A stretch of DNA of 13,942 bases from UBA668 sp031366885 (lineage in GTDB: Bacteria; Actinomycetota; Acidimicrobiia; Acidimicrobiales; Ilumatobacteraceae). The stretch spans positions 1-13,942 of the forward strand of contig JANLPB010000367.1 of the NCBI GenBank assembly GCA_031366885.1, written 5' to 3'. A program made the translations under genes and the position numbers. Below the pieces are notes generated by a model, which saw nothing but the letters and a program-made list of their open reading frames with translations, was not told where the DNA came from and did not search any database. Below, piece by piece: positions 7,526-13,833 of this stretch; position 1 is the stretch's first letter; the number at the start of each line of letters is the position of its first letter.

Positions 7526-8104
7526 TCAGAGAGTTCGCCGCGAACGGAGTTTGCTGCGCATCGGGCCGACGGCCAAACGCATGACTGCGGTGATCAGCAA
7601 CGTTGAAATGGTCACCCGGACGGCGAACGGCAGTTGGGCGATGCGCGGCGCCACGACCAGCGAGATCACAATGGCGACTGGATACACCCATGCCACGTCG
7701 GTGGCGATGCGACCCCAGACCGGGCGCTTGGGTTCGGCGCGCTCGGACAGCTCGAACCAGTTGTCGACACCGACGGTTCGCTGAATGCGCTCGTGAGAGA
7801 CGAACCCGGCGGCGCGGACCATCAGGGCAGCCCGCTGGGGCGACCGCTCCCACTCGCGCAAGTGAATGCCGTCGACAAACCGGAAGATGATCTGATGCTC
7901 ACCACCGTCGGGGCCCGGGTGCAGCACACCGGCGCCGAGGCAACCGTGGAACTTGCGCAGGGTGGCCACGACATCCTCGGTCCACTGCACGTACTGGGCC
8001 TCGAAGCCGGGGGCGACCGTGCGCGCAACAGTGACGGTGACCGGATCGGGGGCAATACGGGGAAGCTGAGCGGTGTCGAAGGGACCGGAGAGAGTCATTG
8101 TCAT
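7526..8104 (-). CDS. Antibiotic-biosynthesis-monooxygenase (ABM) domain protein with C-terminal membrane anchor
   Basis: 192 residues from ATG 8104. An in-frame GTG at 8158 and an ATG at 8098 are alternatives. Residues about 21-105 have the dimeric alpha/beta-barrel (ABM) pattern: VTVTVARTVAPGFE, then WTEDVVATLRKFHGC, then HQIIFRFVD and HLREWERSPQRAAL. Two hydrophobic segments follow (about 138-156 and 161-179), with a short basic tail (RSKLRSRR) expected in the cytoplasm. ABM domains occur in quinol monooxygenases, heme-degrading enzymes and many uncharacterised proteins; no heme or substrate residues are clear to me, so no reaction is assigned. It lies 69 bases downstream of rsfS, perhaps with its own promoter: TAGCAT lies 10 bases before ATG 8104, and there is no ribosome binding site. 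It may be made from a leaderless or near-leaderless transcript. Confidence 0.75.
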   Translation of the reverse strand: MTMTLSGPFDTAQLPRIAPDPVTVTVARTVAPGFEAQYVQWTEDVVATLRKFHGCLGAGVLHPGPDGGEHQIIFRFVDGIHLREWERSPQRAALMVRAAGFVSHERIQRTVGVDNWFELSERAEPKRPVWGRIATDVAWVYPVAIVISLVVAPRIAQLPFAVRVTISTLLITAVMRLAVGPMRSKLRSRRTL

Positions 8105-8173
8105 GGCGCTATCTATGCTAGCGATACCAGCGGCGCCAGCATCGGTGACGACGATCACATACGCACGAGGAAG

Positions 8174-8605
8174 TTATTCCTCGGCGGCCTCGTCTTCAGT
8201 GTCGTCATCGGCCTCGTCGTTAGCGTCCACGGCGGCATCAGCGTCGGCCCATTCGATCTTGGGGACGTCGCGGTAGAGCCGCTCGATCTCGTAGTACATG
8301 CGGATTTCCTCGGCGAAGATGTGCACCACGACGTCGCCGTAGTCCACGAGCACCCACTGCTGCTCGCTCATACCCTCGGAGCGGATGGGCGTGCGGCCCA
8401 GTTCATCACGAACCGCATCCTCGACCGCATCCACGACGGCTTTGACCAACCGCCGGTTGCCGGCGCTGGCGATCACGAAGTAGTCGGTGATCTGCAAGAC
8501 GTCACCGACTTCGAGGACGAGCGTGTGCTCAGCCTTCTTTGCATCTGCGGCGCGTGCGGCCACCTTGGCAAGCTGCAGCGCTGCCTCTCCGGCTGTCTGG
8601 CTCAT
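8174..8605 (-). CDS. rsfS: Ribosomal silencing factor RsfS
   Basis: 143-residue member of the RsfS/YbeB/DUF143 family, which binds ribosomal protein L14 (uL14) and blocks subunit joining when nutrients are low. Seen: LEVGDVLQITDYFVIASAGN (31-50), EQQWVLVDYGDVVVHIF (81-97, including Trp84) and YYEIERLYRDVP (104-115), all hallmark segments. The family core ends near residue 118. The remaining 25 residues form a strongly acidic Ala/Asp/Glu tail, a lineage extension of unknown role. The start ATG 8605 overlaps the upstream LytR-like gene stop (ATGA). The order nadD - LytR-like - rsfS is common in actinobacteria and supports the call. Confidence 0.95.
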   Translation of the reverse strand: MSQTAGEAALQLAKVAARAADAKKAEHTLVLEVGDVLQITDYFVIASAGNRRLVKAVVDAVEDAVRDELGRTPIRSEGMSEQQWVLVDYGDVVVHIFAEEIRMYYEIERLYRDVPKIEWADADAAVDANDEADDDTEDEAAEE

Positions 8606-9795
8606 GCGGGCTCCGTTGTCGAGGTTGTGGTGCTGGGCAGTTCGTCGCCCACACCCTTGAGGAAGTCGGTTCCCAGCTGAAGGATCACGTCGATGCCTTC
8701 GATGGGAACGTCGGGGGTGAGGATCTCGGTGATGCCGAACAGAGCATTGCTCTGCTTCGCCTCCACCGCCAGCCGCGGGTCATTGACGTAAAAGCGAGTG
8801 GCCTCGCGAACGTCGCCGCCAAGGTAGACCGATACGACGTTGCCGTGCAGGTAGAGAATGGCATTGACGGCAAACTTGACGCGATCCTCGTAGCCGGGCG
8901 GCGCCTCGATTCGGTACACGAGGCCGGGGGCCGGAGCCGACATCGATGCCGGAGCGATCGAGGCCAGAACAAAGATTGCCTCGCCCAACGCCAACGTCTC
9001 GACATCCTTGTCGTCTGGGTTGGCGTCGGCAGCAACGGGCACCGCGGACAACCCGCGTGAGGCCACCGGGGCGGCGAACAAGCGGGTCATCAGATCGTCG
9101 ACAGACGAGACCGGCAACATAACGTCTGGGGTCGTGACCCCGGAGCCCACTTCGCTGGCGACCCCCGACCAAATCGCGTCGATGTTGCTGCGACGATCGA
9201 TGCTGCGTTGATCGGTCGCTGTTGCGACCAGCACGCTGGCCGCCTGCGGCGCCGACAAGCTGATCGTGCCCGCAGGGAAGAGCACCTCGGTTCGGGAGCC
9301 GGTGGAATTTTTCACATCGGCAGAAAGTGTCGCTGTCAACGGTGCCACCGGGCGCAACAGCGACTCGAGCTCCAGCGGGGTTGCAACCTTGCTCACATCG
9401 ATCGTCATTTGCAGCACACTTTCGACAGCAAGCACGAGTGCTTCGGCACCGCCGTCGCGGTATACCTCAGTGAGCGGAATTCGTTCGTCCCCGCTGCCAA
9501 CGGTGGAATCAGACGACACCGGCACCGTGACGATGCTGCCCCCGAGCTGAGTTCCCGCTGTGAGCACCATGACAGCCACGCTGGTGAGCGCGTCGCTGGA
9601 ATCTACGGTCGCCAACATGCCAACCGGTGTGGCCGGCAGCTTGATGGATTCAACTCCAACTTTCGTCGCCCCCTCGTATCGCTGCAGCGCGCGTACTCCT
9701 GCATACGCAATTCCGCCGAACGCTACGACTGCCACCAGGTTGGCGGTCAGCATGATGGCGGTTCGACGACGACGGACACTGGCGAGCGCGCTCAT
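8602..9795 (-). CDS. LytR/CpsA/Psr-like membrane protein, degenerate LCP domain plus LytR_C-like domain
   Basis: 397 residues from ATG 9795, chosen because it overlaps the nadD stop as ATGA; an upstream extension to 9882 would run into nadD. Seen: a basic N-terminus (RRRR), one transmembrane helix (about 12-34), then an extracellular part. Residues about 58-160 keep the LCP layout: LATVDSSD, then IVTVPVSSDSTVG where LCP proteins have SIPRDT, then a DGGAEALVLAVESVLQMTID segment. The catalytic arginines and the R-x-D-T motif are missing. Residues about 290-380 resemble the LytR_C domain, ending VILQLGTDFLKG, before a Thr/Ser-rich tail. LCP enzymes attach polymers to peptidoglycan. This one keeps the fold outline and the position between nadD and rsfS but probably not the ligase chemistry. 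The domain call is from pattern, not an alignment. Confidence 0.65.
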   Translation of the reverse strand: MSALASVRRRRTAIMLTANLVAVVAFGGIAYAGVRALQRYEGATKVGVESIKLPATPVGMLATVDSSDALTSVAVMVLTAGTQLGGSIVTVPVSSDSTVGSGDERIPLTEVYRDGGAEALVLAVESVLQMTIDVSKVATPLELESLLRPVAPLTATLSADVKNSTGSRTEVLFPAGTISLSAPQAASVLVATATDQRSIDRRSNIDAIWSGVASEVGSGVTTPDVMLPVSSVDDLMTRLFAAPVASRGLSAVPVAADANPDDKDVETLALGEAIFVLASIAPASMSAPAPGLVYRIEAPPGYEDRVKFAVNAILYLHGNVVSVYLGGDVREATRFYVNDPRLAVEAKQSNALFGITEILTPDVPIEGIDVILQLGTDFLKGVGDELPSTTTSTTEPA

Positions 9796-10400
9796 GGCGC
9801 CCCCGCATAAAGACCCAGGGCGCGAATGACATCGAGTACCGGTTCTGTCACCAGGTAGTCCAGCGGTCGGCCGTCCTGACAACGATCGCGCAAGTCAGTG
9901 CTGGAGACCTCCAGGCGAGGCACCTCCACTCGCTCCCAGCCAAAGCCAGTGGGCAACTCAACGGGCTCGCCGGGACGGTCGACAACCACCAGCGTCGAAC
10001 GTGCAGCCACTTCTTCGTAGCGTTCCCACGTCTCGATCTTCGCCGCAGCATCGTCGCCGACGATAGTGAAGAGTGACGCTCCTGGATACTGCTGTGACAA
10101 GTGCTCCAGCGTATCGGCGGTATAGCTGTGGCCGCCGTGGTCGATCTCCGCGCGCCCGGCCACGAGACCGTCGACGTCGGCAACCGCCGCTTCCACCATC
10201 GCCAGTCGAGCACGTGGATCGGTGATGGGGCGGTCACCGAGTTTCTGCCACGGGACATTGGCAACCATCAAAACGACGACGTCCAGACGCAACGCATGGC
10301 GCACGTTGACCGCCGTGACGAGATGGCCAACGTGAGGGGGGTCGAACGTGCCGCCGAACAAACCGATTCGCAGGGGCACGACCGGCGAGTCTAGAGGCAT
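9792..10400 (-). CDS. nadD: Nicotinate-nucleotide adenylyltransferase
   Basis: Makes deamido-NAD from nicotinate mononucleotide and ATP in NAD biosynthesis (cytoplasm). 202 residues from ATG 10400, which has AGGAG 8 bases upstream; the longer frame to 10442 has no supporting site. Seen: nucleotidyltransferase motif GGTFDPPHVGH (16-26), SYTADTL (92-98), VGDDA (114-118) with the following Trp125, and the C-terminal SSTDLRDR motif (166-173) that binds ATP phosphates. All expected residues are present and the length is normal. It is the first gene of the operon, overlapping the LytR-like gene by ATGA. Its promoter region is shared with the divergent sigma-factor gene. Confidence 0.95.
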   Translation of the reverse strand: MPLDSPVVPLRIGLFGGTFDPPHVGHLVTAVNVRHALRLDVVVLMVANVPWQKLGDRPITDPRARLAMVEAAVADVDGLVAGRAEIDHGGHSYTADTLEHLSQQYPGASLFTIVGDDAAAKIETWERYEEVAARSTLVVVDRPGEPVELPTGFGWERVEVPRLEVSSTDLRDRCQDGRPLDYLVTEPVLDVIRALGLYAGAP

Positions 10401-10445
10401 CACCCCTGCTCCTGGCGTCGGCCGGGGAAGCGGCCGCAACATGCC

Positions 10446-10474
10446 AACTTCGCCAAAGGCGCGCCGATTGTCAG
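10446..10474 (-). promoter_or_regulatory. Candidate promoter of the nadD operon
   Basis: On the minus strand CTGACA (complement of 10469-10474) is a 5-of-6 match to TTGACA. Seventeen bases later comes GAAGTT (complement of 10446-10451), a poor -10 that misses the first T. The predicted transcript would have a leader of about 40 bases with the AGGAG site before ATG 10400. The spacer contains GGCGCGCC, the core also found in the sigma-factor promoter. Confidence 0.35.
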
Positions 10475-10517
10475 GAAACGCGCAAGTTCACTTTCGACAT
10501 GACATCGGCGCGCCGAT
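10458..10517. repeat. Two copies of an 11-base GC-rich element in the nadD/sigma intergenic region
   Basis: GGCGCGCCGAT occurs at 10458-10468 and again at 10507-10517. With neighbours, TGACAATCGGCGCGCC on the minus strand (10473-10458) matches TGACATCGGCGCGCC on the plus strand (10500-10514) apart from one extra A. Each divergent promoter therefore carries the same element in its own reading direction. Confidence 0.6.
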
Positions 10518-10527
10518 GTAGTACTGT
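10499..10527 (+). promoter_or_regulatory. Promoter with operator-like palindrome, upstream of sigma factor
   Basis: ATGACA (10499-10504, 5 of 6 to TTGACA) and TACTGT (10522-10527, TANNNT type) are 17 bases apart. The 18-base perfect palindrome ACATCGGCGCGCCGATGT (10502-10519) fills the spacer and overlaps the -35. A dimeric regulator bound there would contact the promoter directly, as either a repressor or a spacer-twisting activator. The predicted transcript has a leader of about 155 bases that holds a short ORF. Confidence 0.5.
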
Positions 10528-10562
10528 TGCATGTCCCCCCACCACGAACCTGAAGGATCGAG

Positions 10563-10679
10563 ATGTTCGGCTGCCGTTGTATACGGCGTGTCCGTACGTC
10601 TTGCTCTGTGAAGTGTGCCAGCGGCATGTGCCAAATGACACACCTCGCCATGGAATCTGACCACGAACTAAAGAGTTGA
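10563..10679 (+). CDS. Possible cysteine-rich leader ORF (38 codons) upstream of sigma factor
   Basis: ATG 10563 is preceded by a strong ribosome binding site (AAGGA, 5 bases upstream). It runs 38 codons to a TGA at 10677-10679. Its first 23 codons include five cysteines (positions 4, 6, 14, 18, 23; CxC...CxxxC pattern) and several arginines; the second half is acidic and hydrophilic with no hydrophobic segment. The stop overlaps an in-frame TTG of the sigma ORF (TTGA at 10676-10679), so translation of the two would be coupled. It could be a regulatory uORF (cysteine-dependent attenuation or a metal/redox-sensing peptide), a small protein, or chance. I recognise no family. Confidence 0.45.
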   Translation: MFGCRCIRRVRTSCSVKCASGMCQMTHLAMESDHELKS

Positions 10680-10690
10680 GACAACTTGCC

Positions 10691-11518
10691 ATGAATGACT
10701 CAATCGGACTGTACCTGAACGACATCGGAAAGGTGTCGCTGCTCAATGCGGAAGAAGAGCGCGAGCTCTCCCGCGTGATCGAGGCGGGCCGCGAAGCGGC
10801 TGACCGTCTTGCTGCTGGCGAGAAGGGCGCAGCGCTGAAGGCCTCCGTGGCCAAGGCAGCTGAGGCCAAGGATCGCTTCATTCGCGCCAACCTGCGCCTC
10901 GTGGTGAGCATCGCTCGCCGCTATCCCCTTCCCCAGGGCATGGACCTTCTCGACCTGATCCAAGAGGGCAACCTCGGTCTCGAGCACGCAGTCGACAAGT
11001 TCGACTGGCGCCGTGGTTTCAAGTTCTCCACGTACGCAACGTTCTGGATCCGCCAGGCCATCGGCCGTGCGCTCGACCAGAAGGCCAGCCTCATCCGCAT
11101 CCCCGGCGATCGTTCGGCAAGCCTTCGTGCTGCCCTGCGTCAGGCCAGCGGCGACGGCGAGACGCTCGACGTCGGCAACGCCGAACTGCACCGCCTGACC
11201 ACCCCCGTCTCGCTCGACAAGACGATCGGTGACGATGGCGACGCCACCCTCGGCGACCTGATGGCCAACGGCGACGGCACCCCTGAGGACGCCGTGATGT
11301 CGATGGTCGACAACGAGCTGCTCGACGAGCTGCTCGGCACCCTCGACAAGCGTGCTCGTTACGCAGTCGAGGCTCGCTTTGGCTTGCTCGATGGTGAGCG
11401 CAAGAGCTTCCGCGAGGTCGGCGAAAACCTGGGCGTCACTGCCGAGGCCGCTCGTCGGCTGGTCAGCCGTGCAGTTGCCGGCCTGCGTGAAGACGCAGTC
11501 CGCATCCTTGCCGTCTGA
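10691..11518 (+). CDS. Sigma-70-family RNA polymerase sigma factor (short group 2-like, divergent)
   Basis: 275 residues from ATG 10691. An in-frame TTG at 10676 overlaps the upstream short ORF stop and is an alternative start; neither has a good ribosome binding site. Seen: region 1.2 (IGLYLNDIGKVSLLNAEEE, from residue 5); region 2.1-2.4, including RFIRANLRLVVSIARRY, DLLDLIQEGNLGLEHAVDKFDWRRG and TYATFWIRQAIGRAL (114-128); a region 3 shorter than usual; SLDKTIGDDGDATLGDL; and region 4 with RFGLLDGE and an HTH (about 240-265). There is no region 1.1. Oddities: RIPGDR replaces RIPVH at region 3.0, and the recognition helix reads VTAEAARRL instead of VTRERIRQI. Codon use is strongly biased to C-ending codons, suggesting high expression. 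It is probably a non-essential-type or lineage-specific sigma directing a subset of promoters. Confidence 0.85.
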   Translation: MNDSIGLYLNDIGKVSLLNAEEERELSRVIEAGREAADRLAAGEKGAALKASVAKAAEAKDRFIRANLRLVVSIARRYPLPQGMDLLDLIQEGNLGLEHAVDKFDWRRGFKFSTYATFWIRQAIGRALDQKASLIRIPGDRSASLRAALRQASGDGETLDVGNAELHRLTTPVSLDKTIGDDGDATLGDLMANGDGTPEDAVMSMVDNELLDELLGTLDKRARYAVEARFGLLDGERKSFREVGENLGVTAEAARRLVSRAVAGLREDAVRILAV

Positions 11519-11537
11519 TTGACACAGACTTCTGTCG

Positions 11538-11573
11538 ACGCCGCGGTTTCACGACCGCGGCGTTTGCATTTTT
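11538..11573 (+). terminator. Intrinsic terminator after the sigma-factor gene
   Basis: A perfect 10-base-pair stem ACGCCGCGGT/ACCGCGGCGT (11538-11547 and 11554-11563) with a 6-base loop, followed by TTGCATTTTT. It starts 20 bases after the sigma stop codon and separates it from the aroG promoter. Confidence 0.9.
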
Positions 11574-11623
11574 CGCTCGAGCGCATCAGCGAATTGAGAC
11601 GGGGCGGCGCGCGGCGACGCCGT

Positions 11624-11639
11624 TAGGCTTGCCGACGTG
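11624..11639 (+). promoter_or_regulatory. Probable leaderless promoter of the DAHP synthase gene
   Basis: TAGGCT (11624-11629, TANNNT type) is followed by 7 bases and then the GTG start at 11637. There is no ribosome binding site. A -10 at that distance would place the transcription start on the first base of GTG, the arrangement of leaderless actinobacterial mRNAs. No -35 at proper spacing is visible; a TTGAGA at 11594-11599 is too far upstream (24 bases). Confidence 0.5.
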
Positions 11640-12992
11640 GCGAAAGCGTGGACACCCTCTTCCTGGCAGGCGATGCCTGCTGAGCAGCAACCAGAGTGGC
11701 CCGACCAGGGCGATCTCGACCGTGCATTGAAGCAGATCTCGTCCTATCCGCCGCTGGTGTTCGCCGGCGAAGCACGTTCGCTACAAAACTCGCTTGCCCA
11801 GGTGGCCGCCGGCAACGCGTTCCTGCTGCAGGCCGGTGACTGTGCCGAGAGCTTCGAGGAATTCAGCGCCGTCAACATTCGCGAAAAGTTGCGGGTCATC
11901 CTGCAAATGTCGGTCGTGCTCACCTATTCCCTCGGCGTGCCCGTGGTGAAGGTCGGCCGCATCGCTGGCCAGTTCGCCAAGCCGCGATCCAGCAATTTCG
12001 AGATGGTCGGCGACGTACAGCTGCCCAGCTTCCGCGGTCACATCGTCAACGGCGATGCCCCCACCGAGGCTGCCCGCATCCCTAACCCAGATCGACTGGT
12101 CCAGGCGTACAACCAGTCAGCGTCGACGTTGAACCTACTGCGCGCCTTCACCAAGGGCGGCTTCGCAGACCTTGGCCGGGTTCATGCATGGACACAGGAG
12201 TTCGTCGCCAGCAGCCCTGAAGGGCAGCGCTACGAGCAGTTGGCCGCCGAGATCGACCGGGCGCTGCGATTCATGCGCGCCTGCGGGGTCGACACAGAGG
12301 GCAATCATCAACTCCACGAGACCGACATCTACACCAGCCACGAGGCGCTGCTGCTCGGCTATGAAGAGGCACTGACGCGGGAAGATTCGCTCACGGGTGC
12401 CTGGTACGACTGTTCGGCGCACATGCTGTGGATCGGCGAGCGCACCCGTCAGCTGGAATCGGCGCATGTCGAATTCCTGCGTGGCGTGGGCAACCCAATC
12501 GGGTGCAAGGTCGGCCCCACTACCGATGCCAGCTTCGTCCTCGAACTGTGCGAGAAGCTGAACCCGGCCCGCATTCCCGGCCGTCTCACGCTCATCAGTC
12601 GGATGGGCGCAGACAAGGTGGAACGTGCGCTGCGGCCGCTGCTGCGCGCCGTTCGCGAAGCCGGTCACCCGGTGGTGTGGGCGTGCGATCCAATGCACGG
12701 CAACACCATCAACAGCGTCGGCGGCCGCAAGACCCGCGAGTTCGGCGCCATCTGCGACGAGATCGACGGCTTCGTTCGCGCCCACAAAGCGGAAGCCACG
12801 TGGCCCGGCGGCATTCACGTGGAGCTCACCGGCGACAACGTCACCGAGTGCACCGGCGGCGCCGACAAGATCCTGGACAGCCAACTCGACGACCGCTATC
12901 AGACGGTATGCGACCCTCGCCTCAACGGCCGCCAGAGCCTCGACCTCGCCTTCCATGTCGCCGAGGTTCTCCGCAGCACCGGCCTGGCCTGA
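11637..12992 (+). CDS. aroG: 3-deoxy-7-phosphoheptulonate (DAHP) synthase, class II
   Basis: Condenses phosphoenolpyruvate and erythrose 4-phosphate to DAHP, the first shikimate-pathway step. 451 residues starting at GTG 11637, against about 462 for the M. tuberculosis class II enzyme. Seen: QAGDCAESF with metal ligand Cys69, KVGRIAGQFAKPRS (105-118), NPIGCKVGPTTD (286-297), RMGADKVE, CDPMHGNT with His354, VELTGDNVTECTGG with Glu396, and CDPRLN with Asp426. This is the full Cys/His/Glu/Asp metal set, and the last three sit a constant 15 residues before their mycobacterial counterparts. The plant-type class II form is standard in actinobacteria. Feedback sites cannot be judged by eye. It is followed after 16 bases by a serine-hydrolase gene on the same strand. 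Confidence 0.95.
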   Translation: MAKAWTPSSWQAMPAEQQPEWPDQGDLDRALKQISSYPPLVFAGEARSLQNSLAQVAAGNAFLLQAGDCAESFEEFSAVNIREKLRVILQMSVVLTYSLGVPVVKVGRIAGQFAKPRSSNFEMVGDVQLPSFRGHIVNGDAPTEAARIPNPDRLVQAYNQSASTLNLLRAFTKGGFADLGRVHAWTQEFVASSPEGQRYEQLAAEIDRALRFMRACGVDTEGNHQLHETDIYTSHEALLLGYEEALTREDSLTGAWYDCSAHMLWIGERTRQLESAHVEFLRGVGNPIGCKVGPTTDASFVLELCEKLNPARIPGRLTLISRMGADKVERALRPLLRAVREAGHPVVWACDPMHGNTINSVGGRKTREFGAICDEIDGFVRAHKAEATWPGGIHVELTGDNVTECTGGADKILDSQLDDRYQTVCDPRLNGRQSLDLAFHVAEVLRSTGLA

Positions 12993-13008
12993 GCGCAATC
13001 CCGTTGCG

Positions 13009-13833
13009 ATGAGGGCACTCTCGCTGACCACGAATTGGCCGGTGCCCACGGTCGCAGCGGCCGCCATACGCCCCGACGGCACCGTCGATACGATCGGCCC
13101 TGTCGATCACAGCTTTCGGCTGGCGTCGATCACCAAGATGTTGGTCGGTTGGGCGATGCTCATCGCCTGCGAGGAGCGAACAGTGCACCTCGACCAACCC
13201 GTCGGGCAAGCGGGGTGCACCCTGCGCCACCTTCTCGCCCATGCCGGCGGCTACGCGTTCGATGGCGCTGATCCGATTGCGCGACCGGGCGAGCGGCGCA
13301 TCTACAGCAACACGGGAATCGAACTGGCGGCCGCCGCCCTCTCAACGGCAGCGCAGATGTCGTTTGCCGAGTACCTGCGCGAGGCCGTGTTCCAGCCATT
13401 GGGAATGAGCGCAACTGTGCTGCAAGGGTCAGCGGCCCATGGCGTGCGCAGCACGGTCAGCGACATGATCCGATTCATTGTGGAGCTCCGGCACCCGAAA
13501 CTGCTCAGCACCGAGGGGGCCGCCCAGTTCGACACGGTTCAGTTCCCGGGCCTTCCCGGATTGGTGCCTGGGGTCGGCCGCTATCACGACTGCCCGTGGG
13601 GTATAGGCACCGAAATCCGCGGTAGCAAACAACCACATTGGACCGGAGCGCTCAATTCGCCGGCCACGTTCGGACATTTCGGCGGAGCGGGTACCCTCCT
13701 GTGGGTGGAACCGGGGACGCACGTCGCTTGTCTTGCGCTGACCGATCGGCCATTTAATGATTGGTCGTCCGAGGCTCTGAAATTGTGGCCCGAGCTGTCC
13801 GACGCCGTACTGACCGAAGCGCTGTCCACGTGA
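13009..13833 (+). CDS. Beta-lactamase-family serine hydrolase (class C/esterase-like, short)
   Basis: 274 residues from ATG 13009; the same frame is open further upstream only as an out-of-frame shadow of the DAHP synthase gene. Seen: the serine motif SITK (Ser40, Lys43), YSN (Tyr99-Asn101), the LLAHAGG segment typical of class C/esterase members, and a third-box HFGGAG (223-228) in place of KTG. The three catalytic boxes are thus present, and the fold is that of penicillin-binding proteins, class C beta-lactamases and EstB-type esterases. There is no signal peptide or membrane helix, so a cytoplasmic esterase or peptidase is more likely than an antibiotic-resistance enzyme. It is shorter than typical class C enzymes (about 360 residues). 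No clear ribosome binding site is seen; it lies 16 bases after aroG and overlaps the next gene by GTGA. Confidence 0.8.
   Translation: MRALSLTTNWPVPTVAAAAIRPDGTVDTIGPVDHSFRLASITKMLVGWAMLIACEERTVHLDQPVGQAGCTLRHLLAHAGGYAFDGADPIARPGERRIYSNTGIELAAAALSTAAQMSFAEYLREAVFQPLGMSATVLQGSAAHGVRSTVSDMIRFIVELRHPKLLSTEGAAQFDTVQFPGLPGLVPGVGRYHDCPWGIGTEIRGSKQPHWTGALNSPATFGHFGGAGTLLWVEPGTHVACLALTDRPFNDWSSEALKLWPELSDAVLTEALST

Noticed and set aside
7634..8680. 348-codon plus-strand ORF antisense to the ABM-domain gene and rsfS
   Set aside because: rsfS on the other strand is unmistakable; the ORF also spans two separate real genes.
9795..9882. N-terminal extension of the LytR-like gene to 9882
   Set aside because: It overlaps nadD by about 90 bases, and the ATGA start at 9795 begins a proper basic-plus-TM N-terminus.
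12625..13008. Upstream extension of the serine-hydrolase ORF inside aroG
   Set aside because: It is the alternative frame of the DAHP synthase coding sequence, with Arg/Ser/Ala-rich shadow composition; hydrolase similarity starts after 13009.
12135..13082. 315-codon minus-strand ORF antisense to DAHP synthase
   Set aside because: A shadow of a conserved enzyme, with Ala/Val/Gly-rich composition and no family pattern.
13009..13833. Antibiotic-resistance beta-lactamase
   Set aside because: No signal peptide, short length and a non-KTG third box argue for an esterase or peptidase-like hydrolase rather than a resistance enzyme.
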